From assembly GCA_036346355.1 (NCBI GenBank), contig CM070584.1, positions 49,683,097 through 49,747,096 on the forward strand: DNA of 64,000 nucleotides, read 5' to 3'. The position numbers and the translations under genes are program-made. Source of the DNA: Rhipidocladum racemiflorum (Eukaryota; Streptophyta; Magnoliopsida; Poales; Poaceae). This document shows, piece by piece, positions 44,101 through 55,686 of the stretch; position 1 is the first letter of the stretch, and each line of letters starts with the position of its first letter. The notes below the pieces were generated by a model. That model was not told the DNA's origin and ran no database searches. It worked only from the letters and a program-made list of their open reading frames with translations.

Positions 44101-45429
44101 TATCACCGGGGCCACTGACATCGGGTAAGTAGTTGTCCTTAAGATGGGATCTTGTAATCATTTCTGACATGAACATAAACGTGAACCTGTATCACCTGAG
44201 AAGATCGTTGGAACTCAGTGAGCTAAAGAAATATGCATGCTTGGGAAACCTGTGCTTTGGGGATCCCGGCATTTTCTTTGCCTGTTTTTCACATGATAAT
44301 CTGCTATATATTCTGCTTGTTAGTACGGTGTGTTTGTAAATTGTGGTGTCTGAGGAGAAGGGTCGAAGGGTCGAATGCTGGTGGATACTGCTCTTTTTGT
44401 ATTCTAACACGTATTTTTTCCCCGGATTCGAAACTGGATACGTATACGTATCCGGGTTATTCGGGATACGGAAACGGAACGGATATGTGACGGATTCGGA
44501 TCGGAACGGATAAAGATATATGGATAATGCATGTATAAAGCACTACAACATAAGTCAGAACCATTGCCAGAGAGTAAATTATGACAAACACTAGTAAAAG
44601 AAGCTAGACTTACGGTTATATTTCTGAATGAGAGGAAATGAAACGCATGAATGCAGTATTGCAGATCCTTGAGCATAGGCTTAGCAAGCAAAGTAGGAAT
44701 TAGCTAACAAAATTATGTAGAACACGTGGATTGACCTACATAAAAAAGGTGGTGTAAAAGAAAAAAGAAATTTGCAGTAAAAATTAGGGGCAGACCTGGC
44801 TTCTTTATCAAATCCAAAGCGACCCCAAAGTAAAATGCCATAGACAGTAATTATGCATCACTATGAACAGCTACCAGCAACAGCCAATCTTTCTCAGCCA
44901 TTCCATCAAGAGCAAAGTTCATCCCTAATGCTGGCTCTGGAAGTTCAGGAGGAACTTCCTCAGCTGGCAGAGCCACTTCCCAAAGTTCTCCGGCAAAATG
45001 GAGAGTCATGTTACGCCAGCGTTATGGCTGCGGAGAAGACGACCTAGCTCATTCAACAAACTGCCCAGAACATGCCATAACACACATAATGCACAAGCCA
45101 GTAGTTACAAGTTCATTAATTTAAGGAAATCAATAAATACTTAAAAGCAGATGCTGCCGTGCAGGGTTGAGCTTTACGATCGGCTTTCTCGAATTTTGAA
45201 CGAAATTCGAGATTTCGAGCCCTACCGAAATTCAAAACCGAGCAAATTCAAAAAAATTCAAAAATTTGGGAAAATTTAACCAAAAACTCTCTAAAATAAG
45301 TGTAAATAGTTTTGTAACTTCTAGGATGAAAATTGGTTGACAAATTGAAAATTTTAGACCTTTTTGAGCTATAACCGATTTTACAACATTGAAAAAAATA
45401 AACAGTACTGGGATCCGGAATTTTATACA
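44101..45429. other. USE1 3' region and intergenic DNA with a repeat fragment
   Basis: The first part is probably the USE1 3' end. At 44410-44520 there is a patch of CGGATTCG and GGATACGTATACGTATCC motifs, like hAT-related repeat ends seen elsewhere in the window. At 45170-45260 an AATTCGAAA-rich imperfect inverted repeat is seen. No gene is supported. Confidence 0.35.
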
Positions 45430-46184
45430 AGAAAAAAAACTTACTTGTATTGCTATGGTATATTTAATGTGTTAATGATATCTAATATTGAAAAATTTTC
45501 TTGTATTGACATGTGACAACTTTCAATTATTTAAAGTATAGCAAAGGTATGGTATTTTTTAATATATTAGTGTTATCCAATATTAAAAACTTACTTGTAT
45601 TGCTATGGTATATTTAATGTCTTAATGTTATCTAATATTTAAAAATTTTCTTGTATTGACATGTGACAACTTTCAATTATTTAAAGTATAGCAAAGGTAT
45701 GGTATTTTTTAATATATTAATGTTATCCAATATTAAAAACTTACTTGTATTGCTATGGTATATTTACTGTGTTAAACTGTTAATGTTATCTAATATTTAA
45801 AAATTTTCTTGTATTGATATGTGACAACTTTCAATTATTTAAAATATAGCAAAGGTATGGTATTTTTAATATGTTAATGTTATCTAATATTTAAAATTTT
45901 CTTGTATTGATATGTGACAACTTTCAATTATTTAAAATATAGCAAAGGTAAGGTATTTTTAATATGTTAATGTTATCCAATATTAAAAAATACTTGTATT
46001 GATATGGTATATTTAATGTGTTAATGTTATCTAATATTTAAAATTTTTCTTGTATTGTTATGTGAAATATTTCAATTATTTAAAATATAGTAAGGGTATG
46101 GTATATTTAATATGTTAATGTTATCTAATATTGAAAAACTTACTTGTATTTCTATAGTATATTTAATACGTTAATGTTATCTTG
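45430..46184. repeat. AT-rich 150-bp tandem array
   Basis: The motif CTTACTTGTATTGCTATGG recurs at 45440, 45590 and 45740, and as diverged forms near 45990 and 46140. The period is 150 bp, with one extra partial unit of about 100 bp at 45855-45985. Each unit also has TATGTGACAACTTTCAATTA and GCAAAGGTATGGTA. The array ends abruptly where the LTR at 46185 begins, so the retroelement inserted into it. Confidence 0.85.
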
Positions 46185-47325
46185 TGTAACACCTCACCTT
46201 TTGCTTTTCTTGTAGTTAAATGGTATTTTGCATTTTTGAGATTTTTTGGAATTTTTTTGGATTTATTTTGAATTTATTTCCTTTTGAAATAATTGAATAT
46301 TTAAAAATTCCAAATAAAGTTTTGTTGAAAATATTTTATTTGAGTCCAAAATGTCTCAAAGTATTTTCCAGAATTTTTCTGATTATTTTGCTATTTTTTC
46401 TCGATTTAATTGAATTTCTAGGAATTATTTTAAATATTAAATGTTCCTCCGACCTGAGTCAGACTCGAGTCCAACCGAACCACATTCGAGTCAGACCCAA
46501 ACCCAAATCCCGCGACCGTTGGATCCAACGGCTGACAATGCGCCACGTCGCCCCGCGCGGGATCAGATCGGACCCGTTCGTGCCGATTGGATCTGGGCCG
46601 TTGATCGCGCACACGTGGACGGCCAGGATGCGGCAACGTCACCCAGTCCGAGTCCACGGTATTTGACACTGCTCGGTGATTACAGTCAAGGGTTAGGCTT
46701 CCATGAAAATAACTTGGACTTTGGAAAACGGTTGGGTTGGAGATGTGAACTGGACTTAGGTGGTGGAATGATTTACTTGTGCAATTATCGTGAAAGTTAT
46801 TATCTTTATTATTGTTTTTACCGCTTGCAATCTATTACTGTAATTACATATGCTGCTTTACTACAAATGAATCTGTTAGCCTATCCTTTGTAAGAAGCCA
46901 TGCATGTAGAATATTAGTTTTGCATTCTGTGCATGACTTGCTGAGTACCAAGTACTCACCCCTTGCAACAACACAACACCAGTTTAAGAAGAAGCGACAC
47001 CAGCACTGGAGGTGGAGTTCCAGGAGGAGCCGGCTAACTAGGGAGCGAGCCCAGTCAGTTGCCTGTGGTATACTGGATGGCCACACGAAGTCTATTTTGT
47101 CCTGTTGCAATTATTTCTTTTAATAAGTCTTCGCTCTGCGAGGCGTACCTTTGTAACTTGACCTTAAGGTTGAGCAGCTAGTTTGGTATATTTAAATAAA
47201 TTACTTTACTATTTCATTGAGTATGATTGTGATATTTACCAATGTTGAGACTGTGTGCACTAGCGTGATCCTGGACTAGTGCGGAATACACATAGGGTTC
47301 GGATTTGCAAATTCGGGTCCCGACA
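46185..47325 (+). mobile_element. 5' LTR of a Tekay-type gypsy element
   Basis: It begins TGTAACACCTCACC and ends GGGTCCCGACA. A primer binding site follows at 47330-47341 (TGATATCAGAGC, one base off the tRNA-Met type TGGTATCAGAGC). The 1141-bp length and TGTAACACC start are usual for grass Tekay/Del chromoviruses. The 3' LTR is not in the window. Confidence 0.75.
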
Positions 47326-47535
47326 GAGGTGATATCAGAGCCATACTGACTGTTGGACTACCCTTAGTTAGAATGGTCGTAGTAAGAATAAAACTATTTT
47401 CTAAAGATAAAAGTTTGCCAAGAGGATGAATGAAATCTCGACTTATCTCTTCTCTCCCATCTTACCCCTTGCTGAATTCTTTTGTCTCCACTTTGATTTG
47501 AAAATGTTACGTTCTCACGTGAGTGTATCTGGCAG
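47326..47535 (+). other. Retroelement leader with primer site
   Basis: Untranslated leader after the LTR. The primer-site match is at 47330-47341. Nothing else is recognised. Confidence 0.5.
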
Positions 47536-48203
47536 ATGAAGATGATCAACAACTATGCTGAACGTCAGGGAGGTTACGCCGCTGAGTTGTGGCGCATGAT
47601 GCAGCTACTTGGAGGTTTTGATTGGCCGATCTACCGGGGGACCACCATAGTGAAGGCAGAACTGGTCCTAGCATGGGACGTTAAGATCACCGTGTATGCT
47701 AGCGAGAAGACTAAGGCGAGTCGTCCTATCCACATCACAGCGAAGAGGTCTTCGTTTGAAGCCGGAATCCAAGAGACGTCGCGTTGAGCAATGCGGCATA
47801 TCGTTCGCACTTACTCGTCAGAGTTGGAGGGCACTGTGTTTCGTCACCACCCGCGCAGAGATAACCGCCTTGACCGGGAGCCGATAGAGGATGAGGATGC
47901 CACAATCACACATCTGGCAATGTTTGTCGTCGTCCAGGAGGATCTTATCGACGGGACAGTTCAGGAGTTGCTGAAGGCTCGTGAAGAGATTAAGGAAGAG
48001 AGGAAGCAACTGCAAGAGACTTGAGAGTACCTAGCTCACTCTATTCAGAGAGTCCGTGAGCTGGAGATGGCGCTGTACGGACTTGAACCCGAGCCAGTGT
48101 TGGAGCTGCATGACCCAGATTCGGAAGAGCCGGAGTAGGTACAGGAGCCACCAGCACAGGAGCACCAGCCAGAGCCAGAGCCGGAGGAGGACGTTGCGTC
48201 ATA
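47536..48203 (+). pseudogene. Accessory ORF before gag, interrupted by stops
   Basis: One reading frame of about 222 codons lies between the LTR and gag. It is broken by TGA at 47785, TGA at 48022 and TAG at 48136. It has AELWRMMQLLGGFDWPIYRG, then IQETSR and MRHIVRTYSSELEGTVFRHH, and a predicted coiled coil (VQELLKAREEIKEERKQLQE). The end is Pro/Glu-rich. I recall similar unnamed frames upstream of gag in grass Tekay-type elements, but the function is unknown. Each stop can be made by one C-to-T change from CGA or CAG. Confidence 0.6.
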
Positions 48204-48593
48204 AGCCACCGTTGTTGAGGGGCACGGTGATTGCTTCGCGCCAATGCCGCCACACCCACCCAAGTGTCAACCAGGATGTTCCCATGAAGGATGGATAGAT
48301 GAGTGAGCGTTAGGCTTAGCAGTTGAGACGTCAGTGTTGAGTCGCGTCTTAGAATAATAAGAGTCGCCCTTTAGGCGTTAGACTCCAGTGTCTTAGTTTA
48401 ATCTTGATTTTTCATTGCTTGCTGAGTGTGCAGTATGTGTTGCAAAGCCCTTAGGCATTGTGAGCAACCATACCAAGTTTTAATAAATAATAAAGTTGGA
48501 TTTTGAGTTACACCCTTCACCCCCGCATAAGTTTCTCTACTACTTGTTTATTCTTGTTTCCCTCTCGTCTCTAAACTTTAGAGTAACCAACAG

Positions 48594-48901
48594 ATGGTGA
48601 ACACTCGCGGAAACCTTGGAGGCAACGGAAGTGGTTCTCGCCCCGCAGGAAACCCCAATGATGGAATACCTGCACCCCAACCAACGCCACCAGTTGACAT
48701 GCAGAATTTTGGAGCCTTCCTTGCTGCAGACTCAGTTGATGCATGCTATGATGCAACAGATGCAACAAGTCACTGCTCAGGCCACTGCCAACCAAGCCAA
48801 TCAAGGACAACGACAGAACTCAAGGCTGTCAGAATTCATGAGGACTCATTCACCTACGTTTTCCGGGAATGCCAACCCGTTAGAGGCAGATGATTGGCTG
48901 G
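48594..48901 (+). pseudogene. Gag, 5' part, of the Tekay-type element
   Basis: It starts MVNTRGNLGG, a usual chromovirus Gag start. After a one-base shift near 48720 the second frame reads MQQMQQVTAQATANQ and ends SPTFSGNANPLEADDWL. At that point the Tat-type element is inserted. The remainder continues at 62822. It forms the particle core protein in a working element. Here it is split and broken. Confidence 0.75.
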
Positions 48902-49791
48902 TGTCGGTGTTTCGTGCACCGGCAATACGAATTTATGGTCGGATGGGGTCGCGCGCTCCCTCTCCCTGAATGGTCGACTCAAGGAGTCAGATGATGTATA
49001 CTGGTTCGGGCCGAATGTCCCTACTCCAGTTCGTTCGGCGTGGGTGTATTGATCTTTGGGTGATGAACAAGGGGTGTACAAGCGAGGCGGAGGGTCGGCT
49101 GTCCGATCCCCTTGATGTTTTCGCTAGGGAGTTGAGGCTACCTAGAAGACTGTTTTCTCCGCGCGCCCCTCCCTCTCGGGCCCTGCCCCTCCTTATATAG
49201 ACGGAGGAGGCAGGTTACACGGGAGTTGGGAAAACTACGAGGAAAGGGGCCTGCACGTCTTGAAGTCTGGTTCCTGTCTTGTCCGACCGACCCCTGCCCG
49301 TCCCGAGGCAGGGTTGGTGGTTCTGTGATGAGCGGTCTTGCGTAGTCTTTGCAGGTGGCGTGTCGCGTGGTGCTCCTGTCAGCCTCGGTGGCTTTAATGG
49401 CGCTTGACTTTGCCTTGGCCTCGGGAGTGGGCGTACTCCTCTGCGGTGTGTCAGGCGACGGGACGGGGGCTTGACTTCTTCGGTGGCTCTTCTGACATTC
49501 TTGGGAAGGAGCCGCCTACCCAGACGGATGTCGAGGACGCCGCGCACAAGGCGATCACGACATCGGCGTGGCCTGGCTCGTCTTGCTGGTGGAGCTTGCT
49601 GACCGCGAGCTCCAATGTTAGGTGGTCGAGCCCACCGACCGCCGGAATCGAGTCCGCCGACCGCCCAGTGGTCGGCCCTGCCTGCTCGGGTTCGCTCCGC
49701 GCCCAAGTACCTTCGGCGGTCTGGGCCTTTCTTGTGGTTGGTCGGCCCGTTCGCTTCGGTGATGGGGTACCCATGGCATGGGTACTCGCCA
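48902..49791 (-). repeat. LTR at the left end (3' LTR in element sense)
   Basis: It starts TGTCGGTGTTTCGTGCACC and ends TGGGTACTCGCCA on the plus strand. It aligns along its full length with 61920-62816, with many one-base gaps and few substitutions. A TATATAG box-like motif is near 49195. Confidence 0.85.
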
Positions 49792-49799
49792 AGAACCAG

Positions 49800-50300
49800 A
49801 GCCGGAGCGGGTCGGAGAGCCGCCGGGGTTTAACCTGGCGGTGGTAGCCGTCGGTCCGGAGGTCGGTGACGCTAGGTCGCCGCGATCGCTCGGGAGCCGC
49901 CACTAGAAGGCCCGGTGCACATGAGCACCGCTGGTGTAGCTCTGAGCCCCGAAAGCGAGCCTGGAGAGCCGGCCTGGGGTTTAGCCCGGCTGGGTATTCG
50001 CCGACCTGAGGTCGGTGGCGCTTAGGTCGCGCGATCGCTGGGAGCCACGCCACCTTAGAAAGGGCCCGGTGGCATGAAGACCCGGCTGGTGTAGCTCTGA
50101 GCCCTCGAGCTGGCCTGAGAGCCTGGCTGGGGTTTAGCCCCACTGGTATTCGCCGACCGAGGTCGGTGGCGCTTAGGCCTGCCGCGATCGCTGGGGAGCC
50201 GCGCCACTTAGAAAGGGCCCTGGCGAAGCGCACCCGGTGGTGTAGCTCGAGCCCCCGAGCCGGCCTGGAGCCTGGCCGGGGTTTTAGCCCTGGCCGACCC
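49800..50300. repeat. Tandem repeat of about 150 bp in the element's 3' region
   Basis: Three units share GGGGTTTAGCCC, GAGGTCGGTGGCGCTTAGG, CGCGATCGCT and GGTGTAGCTC. The last motif is near 49933, 50089 and 50230, so spacing is 140-156 bp. Such arrays in the 3' untranslated part are known for Tat-lineage elements and can seed satellites. Confidence 0.75.
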
Positions 50301-51048
50301 TCGGCAAGCCACGCCCGCTCGTGGGTTTTTTCGTAGTCGGGTGAGCGAACGACGCTTGCCTTCGTCGGCTTGAACGTCGTGCTCGTGGCGAAGCTACTAT
50401 CGGGTAATCCGAGTGGAACCTTGGCGATCTCCCTCGAGGGGATCGTTTCCAGCGACGTTGCTCCGTCGTGGGCGTCAGGCCCGCCGGGGCGTTCCATAAA
50501 AACCTTTCCTTACTCGTCCCGCATCGGGTTGCCGGGTCGTCCGCCAACCCGAGCGCGGTGGCCGCCACTCATCGATGAGCTCAGAGAGTGTGAGGTATGG
50601 TCTCGGACGCGGGCCACGCGATGATTGGGTCGTCCGAGGCCCTAACTAGTGGCCCTACGGGGCTCGCTGCGACCGCCTCGCTCTCTCTTTTTTACGTGTC
50701 GGGCGGCTTTCATTCCACTGGCCGATTCGGCCTTCGTAACCCTCAAGACGGTGCCGGGCCTCGGCGCGAGCCCGCAGCCGCTTGCTTTCCCGAGGTCGGG
50801 CGGCCCGATGGGCGTTTTCTTACCTTTCTTGGCATGGGGCGCCCTGGCGTTGTGGCGACGGGGCTGCGATGCGGCGTGGCGTCTTGAGGCGGCGGCCGTC
50901 TGTCGGGCGATTAATGCTTAGTGGGGTTTAAATGGGCTGCGACGTTATCGAGTAGTGGGCGTGGCAGAAGCCGACGGTTAGCGGCATCGCGTCGGTCGCA
51001 GCGAGGTGGCGTCGGTTGGCGCGAGGCGCGCGTCCGTTCGCCGGGCGC

Positions 51049-51056
51049 CTATAAAG
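51049..51056 (+). promoter_or_regulatory. TATA box of the first antisense gene
   Basis: CTATAAAG in the setting CGGGCGCCTATAAAGGAAGG. It is about 140 bp before the ATG at 51190 on the plus strand, opposite to pol. Confidence 0.55.
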
Positions 51057-51189
51057 GAAGGAGAGAGGCGGCGCGGAGGGAGCAAATCCTCTGCTCGTGT
51101 CCTCTCAAGAAAGAAAAGGAGAGAACGCAAGGAAGAAGAAAAACTTCTCGCTCGTCGCGCAGTCCTCCGCTCCCCACGCTCATTTGGAG

Positions 51190-54100
51190 ATGTCGCCGAC
51201 CTCGCACTCGGCCGCATGGTCGCTACCTCGGCTTGGAGAGGAAGGAGCTCCTTCCTCGCGGCCTCGATCCATTGGCGGGTGCAGCCGGCCGGACCGAGGT
51301 CCCCGGCTGGAAGACGGCGAGATAGTCTCGTGGCGGCCTTCTCTGGCGGGGTTTCGGCCTCCCACTCCACCCGCTCGTCCGGGGCTATCTGCACTACTAC
51401 GGTGGGAAATTCACCACCTGAACCCGAACGGAGTCCTCCACATCGCGGTCTTTATGACGCTGCGGCGAGGCCTTTCGGGATCGAACCCACCGGGGCTCTG
51501 GCGCCACTTCTTCTTCGCGAGGCCGCCATCGATGCCGCCGACCTCCTCGGCGCCCTCGCGACCCAAGCTAACGCAACCACCGCAGGACGCCCTACATCGA
51601 CGTGAAGCCGCCGACGCCCAACCGGGGTGGCACGGCGAGTGGTTCTATGTCCGAACATCGGTGATGGCGCCCCGGCCTTTAGCGGGAATCCACCGAAGTC
51701 GCATCCCTGCTGGACCTGGGGTCCCGACGCGAAGGACCGGTCGAAGGTGGATTTGATTCTCGGGAAGCTTGCGGACTTGAAGCGGCGGGGTCTGACAGGC
51801 AAGGTGGTCCTCAGCACGTTTATGGAGAGGCGCATCCAACCCCTCAAGGATCGGTTGCGTCCCATGTTTGAGTACATTGGGCCGACCGACCCTGCAAGGT
51901 CGTCGGAGCGGGAGCTCCTCCGTCGGAGATCTCGCGCGTGTCCGCAGCCTCCATCGCGGGAGATACCGAGCCAGCGAGGCGGCGCTGCGCCGTTCTGAGA
52001 ATCCTCCGGACTTGGTACGTCCGGTGGCTCTCGCTTGCTTTTGTTTTGTTCTCGCTTCCTCGCCCCTCATCCGAGCGTGTTCTCGCAGGGGCCTCGGTGG
52101 ATCGATCTCCGCCCCTTGCTGCCGGGGGAAAAGGAGTTGAGGGCGGCCGCGCGCCTCGAAAAGGAGAAGCAGGACGCCGCCCTGCTAGCGAAAAAGGTGG
52201 CCACCAAGACGCGGAAGAGGAAAGAGCGCGCGGACCAGGCCGCGCGTGGCGAGGAGGTCTCGGAGGAGACCTCGAGTGAGGGTGACGAGGAGTCGTCGCC
52301 GAGCGAGGGAGGAGAAGTTGCCGGAGGCGATCAGCGACGCGGCGGGTTCGATCAGCGGGGCGGCGGCCGCGGCTCCTCGGAAGAAACCGCGGCACAGGGG
52401 TTTATCCTGCGGAAGCGCAGATCCCTGTCGCCTCCTCGCAGGGGTCCGGCGAAGAGGGCACGTCAGGTGCCGGTTGTTCGCTCCTCCCGGTAAGTGACTT
52501 ACGCAATTCCTCCGGTGCTGTCTTCTTCTGTAATTCCTGACCGACCGTGCAAGAGGGCCTCACCGGGAGGGCGCCGAGTCCTACCGGCGGTGAGGAATCG
52601 CCCTCCCGGTCTGTCCGGGCGTGCGGTGGTGGTCGTCGAGCGGGATCGTCGGACGCGCTCGCGTAGGGCCCATCGGTGAGAGGACGCCGCCGGAGGGGGA
52701 CGATCTGGCCGGCTGCCGGATCGACGGCCGTGGCGAAGCGCTCCGTCGGGCGTGCTTCGCCGTCTTGCCGACTGATGAGACCGGCTGGTCTGTCGGCCTG
52801 CCTTCCCCGTCTTGCCCGGCCGTGGAGGTCGGCGAGTCGCCGGGAAGCACCGGGTTTGCGGCGTTCGCAACGCCGGCGGGGCGAATCCGCCGCCCGCCGC
52901 GCCGGCGCCGCCGTTTCGGGGTCCGAGTGTCGCTGAAGAAGCGCGCGGCCGCCGCCACAAGCGTTCCGGGCGGGAAATCGAGTCGAAGCGATCGCCGATC
53001 GCTGCAGCCGACTTGGCCCGCCCGACCGGCCGGGGTCCCGCTCGTTCGACGACGGCAGGCGTAACGCCGCGGATTGGGACGCTCGAGGAGGAGATGGGAA
53101 GGATCCACGCCGACCTTACTCGTTGTTGACGCCAAGGCCCAAGGCGAGGAAGTCCATTGCTCAGAGTCCCGCCGGCCGATCGGTAAGTTTGACGGATTTG
53201 TCTTTGTGCATCTCTCGATCGGAAATGGAGATCGACCGGCGGGTATTCGCAGCGCTTGACGCCCCGGCGGTGGACAAGTCGATGTTCCTCCCGGCACTTG
53301 CACACCGGGAGTGCCAGAGGAAGAGCTGCTCGACGCCGGAGGCGCTTGTTGCCGAGCAAGGAAGGGCCGCCACTACCGTCGGGCCGGGTCGGGGAAGTCA
53401 CCAAGCCTTGCGGGAGGCTCGGCCGATCGGTGGAGTCGTTGACCGCCGAGGAGAGAGGGCCAGGTCGTCTCTGGTGGAAGCGGAAGCGGCCAAGACTTCT
53501 GCGGTCCGCGCAGAAGTATCCGCCCGGGCGGAGGCCGCCCTCTTCCGAGAGGAATGCGAGTCGGCCCGCAGGGAGGCCGACCGGCTTCGCGGCGAGCGGG
53601 ATCTTGCTCGGGGGGAGCTCGTGACGGCGAGGGAGCTTGCCGATCGTGCCGCGGCCGATCGAGAAGCACGTGCCAAGGTCGAGGAGGAACTTCGCGCCAA
53701 AGATGCCTCCGTGGCCGGTGAGTAGTTCAACCCCTTGGAGCCACTGCGACGGGCGTCTTCTGACGCTGTCTCTCTTTTTTTACGTGTCCTCGCAGAGTCG
53801 CGAAAAACCTTAGCGACGTGCTAGAGTCGCGAAGGGCGGCGGTGGAAGAACGGGATGCGGCGGTCGAGTCACGTGACTCGGCCCACGGGGATAAGCGGGT
53901 GGCGGCGCGGGAAGCGGCCGATACGACGGCCGAGCGGACGGTCCGTCGTGTGGGCACCAGTTGCTCTGCGGCCGGTTGTTCGGGCTTACTCGGCCCCGTG
54001 CTATTCTCGCCCGCTTGGGTGGATTCTCGAGGCCGAGGCGTCGGTGCGGGAGGCGGCGGTGCTTGGTGCTTCCTCGGCCCTGGTCAACACCGTCTCTTAT

Positions 54101-54260
54101 TATGACGGCGTCGACCTTGAGGCGGTTGGGAGCGACGTCGCTGCTGACCGAAGCGACGCAGAAGTCGACGCTGCGTGGTCGGTCGATCCGCGGCGCCCAA
54201 GAGATTGCCCGCCGGATCTCGCCGCGAGAAATCCTCCGTCGGACGGAGGGAGACGATTAG
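51190..54260 (+). pseudogene. Antisense accessory gene of the Tat element (putative gypsy-type transposon family)
   Basis: On the strand opposite to pol, a spliced gene can be followed. The first exon (about 51190-52014) has the core LRWEIHHLNPNGVLHIAVFM, then LWRHFFF, later HGEWFYV and ADLKRRGLTGKVVLSTFMER. I match this to the plant family named putative gypsy type transposon (Pfam PF04195, from memory). An intron 52015-52088 (GTACGT to CTCGCAG) leads to a Lys/Arg/Glu-rich exon 52089-52489 beginning near GPRWIDLRPLLPGEKELRAA. A further exon ending at 53717 is a long Ala/Arg/Glu coiled coil. The last exon starts at 53796 and contains SYYDGVDLEAVGSD. Frames shift several times. The protein's function is unknown. 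Confidence 0.6.
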
Positions 54261-54429
54261 TATCCCTATTTTTTGCTTTTTTGGCAGTGTATGTAATGAA
54301 CATGATTACCCTGACTGAGTTCGAAGTGTCGGGTTGCTTCAAGTTATTTTGCTCGTCTATCCCGTGCTTCTTCTATGAATTTGGGCAATCTTACGACCAT
54401 AGCTACAGGGCCCGCGGGGGTGCCCTGAG

Positions 54430-55130
54430 AGCGTAGGTGTTGCCTCAATCCCGTTCGGAGAGATCACGGGATAGGACGAGCTATTTCGAGCGATAGCTTT
54501 GCGGAGGGGTGCCTAGGTCGGACCGCCCTCTTTGCGAAGCTTGCGCTTGGTAGGTTAGATCGCTGACCCGAGCGGAGGTGCTTCGACCGTCCCTAGCGTC
54601 TCTTGCTCAGAGGACTCGCTTCCCCCCCGCAGAGTGCCACTTCGAAGCCGTAGCCGCGAGGCGAGGGCCGTAGTACTTTTGGGCTGGGGGAAACAAGTCA
54701 TGAGGTAGATAGCTCGGTCGGTCGGAGTACGGCTTGGGTTAGCGACCCGAACGCTTTCTAACGACGACCGGGGTTGGTCTGCCCTGGTCGATCAAACTAT
54801 CTTCTGCTCGGGCGGCTTCCTTTCTGCGTGGAATGCTACTCGGGAACCGTAGCCGTTGGGGCTTAGGTTGTAGCATTCGGTTCGAGGAGGTTGCCGCGAG
54901 GGAGATTTGTTTGATCGGTCGGCTTGCCGACCTAGATCGAAAGGCTCCATCCGCCCGCCGCTTGGCCCTTTGCTCAAGTAACCTCCCTTTTGCTCAAAGT
55001 GCTACCTCGGAGCCGTAGCCGCGGGGGCGTGGGCTGTAGCGTTTTGGGTTTGAAGAGGTTACTATGAGGGGGTAGCCCGGTCGGAGTGGTTACCGGTCAT
55101 CAATCTAGGTCGCTGACCCCTGAGGTCCTG
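54430..55130. repeat. Second tandem repeat block, about 165-200 bp period
   Basis: The motif CCGTAGCCG followed by a GC-rich stretch and GTAG(C/T) recurs near 54648, 54847 and 55014. It is accompanied by GGTCGCTGACCC or close forms. It lies between the two antisense genes and is non-coding. Confidence 0.6.
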
Positions 55131-55346
55131 AGGTCGGGGAAGTAGCCCCCGAGTGGTGCGTGGGGATTGGGGGTACAGTCGCCACGCACCGCTTGAGTCG
55201 GCAGAAGGATTCTGGTTTTCTTTGGAGATAAGTGTGGATTAACTCGCCTGGGGGATCATGCCGATTTTCGACCGATGTCGGGCGCCGTCTTCTCAAGGCG
55301 CTGCGTGACCCCAAGGCGCCGTCTCGCTCCCCGCATCTTGTTTTGC

Positions 55347-55354
55347 TATAAAAG
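55347..55354 (+). promoter_or_regulatory. TATA box of the second antisense ORF
   Basis: TATAAAAG within TTTTGCTATAAAAGGGGAGG, a near-ideal plant TATA box, 73 bp before the ATG at 55420. Confidence 0.6.
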
Positions 55355-55419
55355 GGGAGGCGCTGGTGCGCCCGTCACTTCGGCAGGGGCCGCGAGCAAA
55401 CGAACTTTCCCTGCGCGCC

Positions 55420-55686
55420 ATGGCGGATCGCGACGCTCGGTCCCGCGAGGAAGTGATTGCCCATCAGGCCTGGCTGCGGGAGGTGGCGGAGGCTGAGGCT
55501 GAGGCTGTTCGTGAGGACGCACGGCGAGTTGGCGTCCTCGTCGTGGGCGTTCCTCAACTTCGGGAGGCGAGGGCGCCGCTGCTGCGGGCGGTGGTGGAGC
55601 GACGCCGCGCGGAGCTCGGCTGGCGGGGCGCACACCAAGATCGTGGTGGGCGGTTTGCTCTCGGCTGGGGCGACGTTCCTCCATGA
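55420..55686 (+). CDS. Small antisense ORF, helical, unknown function
   Basis: An 88-residue frame follows a strong TATA box and an ideal start context (GCGCGCCATGGCG). It begins MADRDARSREEVIAHQAWLR and continues as an Ala/Glu/Arg-rich helix (EVAEAEAEAVREDARR), likely coiled coil. It lies between the first antisense gene and the end of the integrase (minus strand stop at 55977), with which it converges. An upstream in-frame ATG at 55366 exists, but it is only 12 bp past the TATA box. I do not recognise a family. It may be a small relative of the accessory coiled-coil protein, or fortuitous in GC-rich DNA. Confidence 0.45.
   Translation: MADRDARSREEVIAHQAWLREVAEAEAEAVREDARRVGVLVVGVPQLREARAPLLRAVVERRRAELGWRGAHQDRGGRFALGWGDVPP

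Noticed and set aside
49451..50497. 348-codon minus-strand frame near the left LTR
   Set aside because: It crosses the LTR boundary and the 150-bp tandem repeats and has no domain. It is open by composition.
52499..53404. 301-codon minus-strand frame
   Set aside because: It is Arg/Ser/Pro-rich and opposite to the antisense gene exons. It has no motif of gag, pol or any family.
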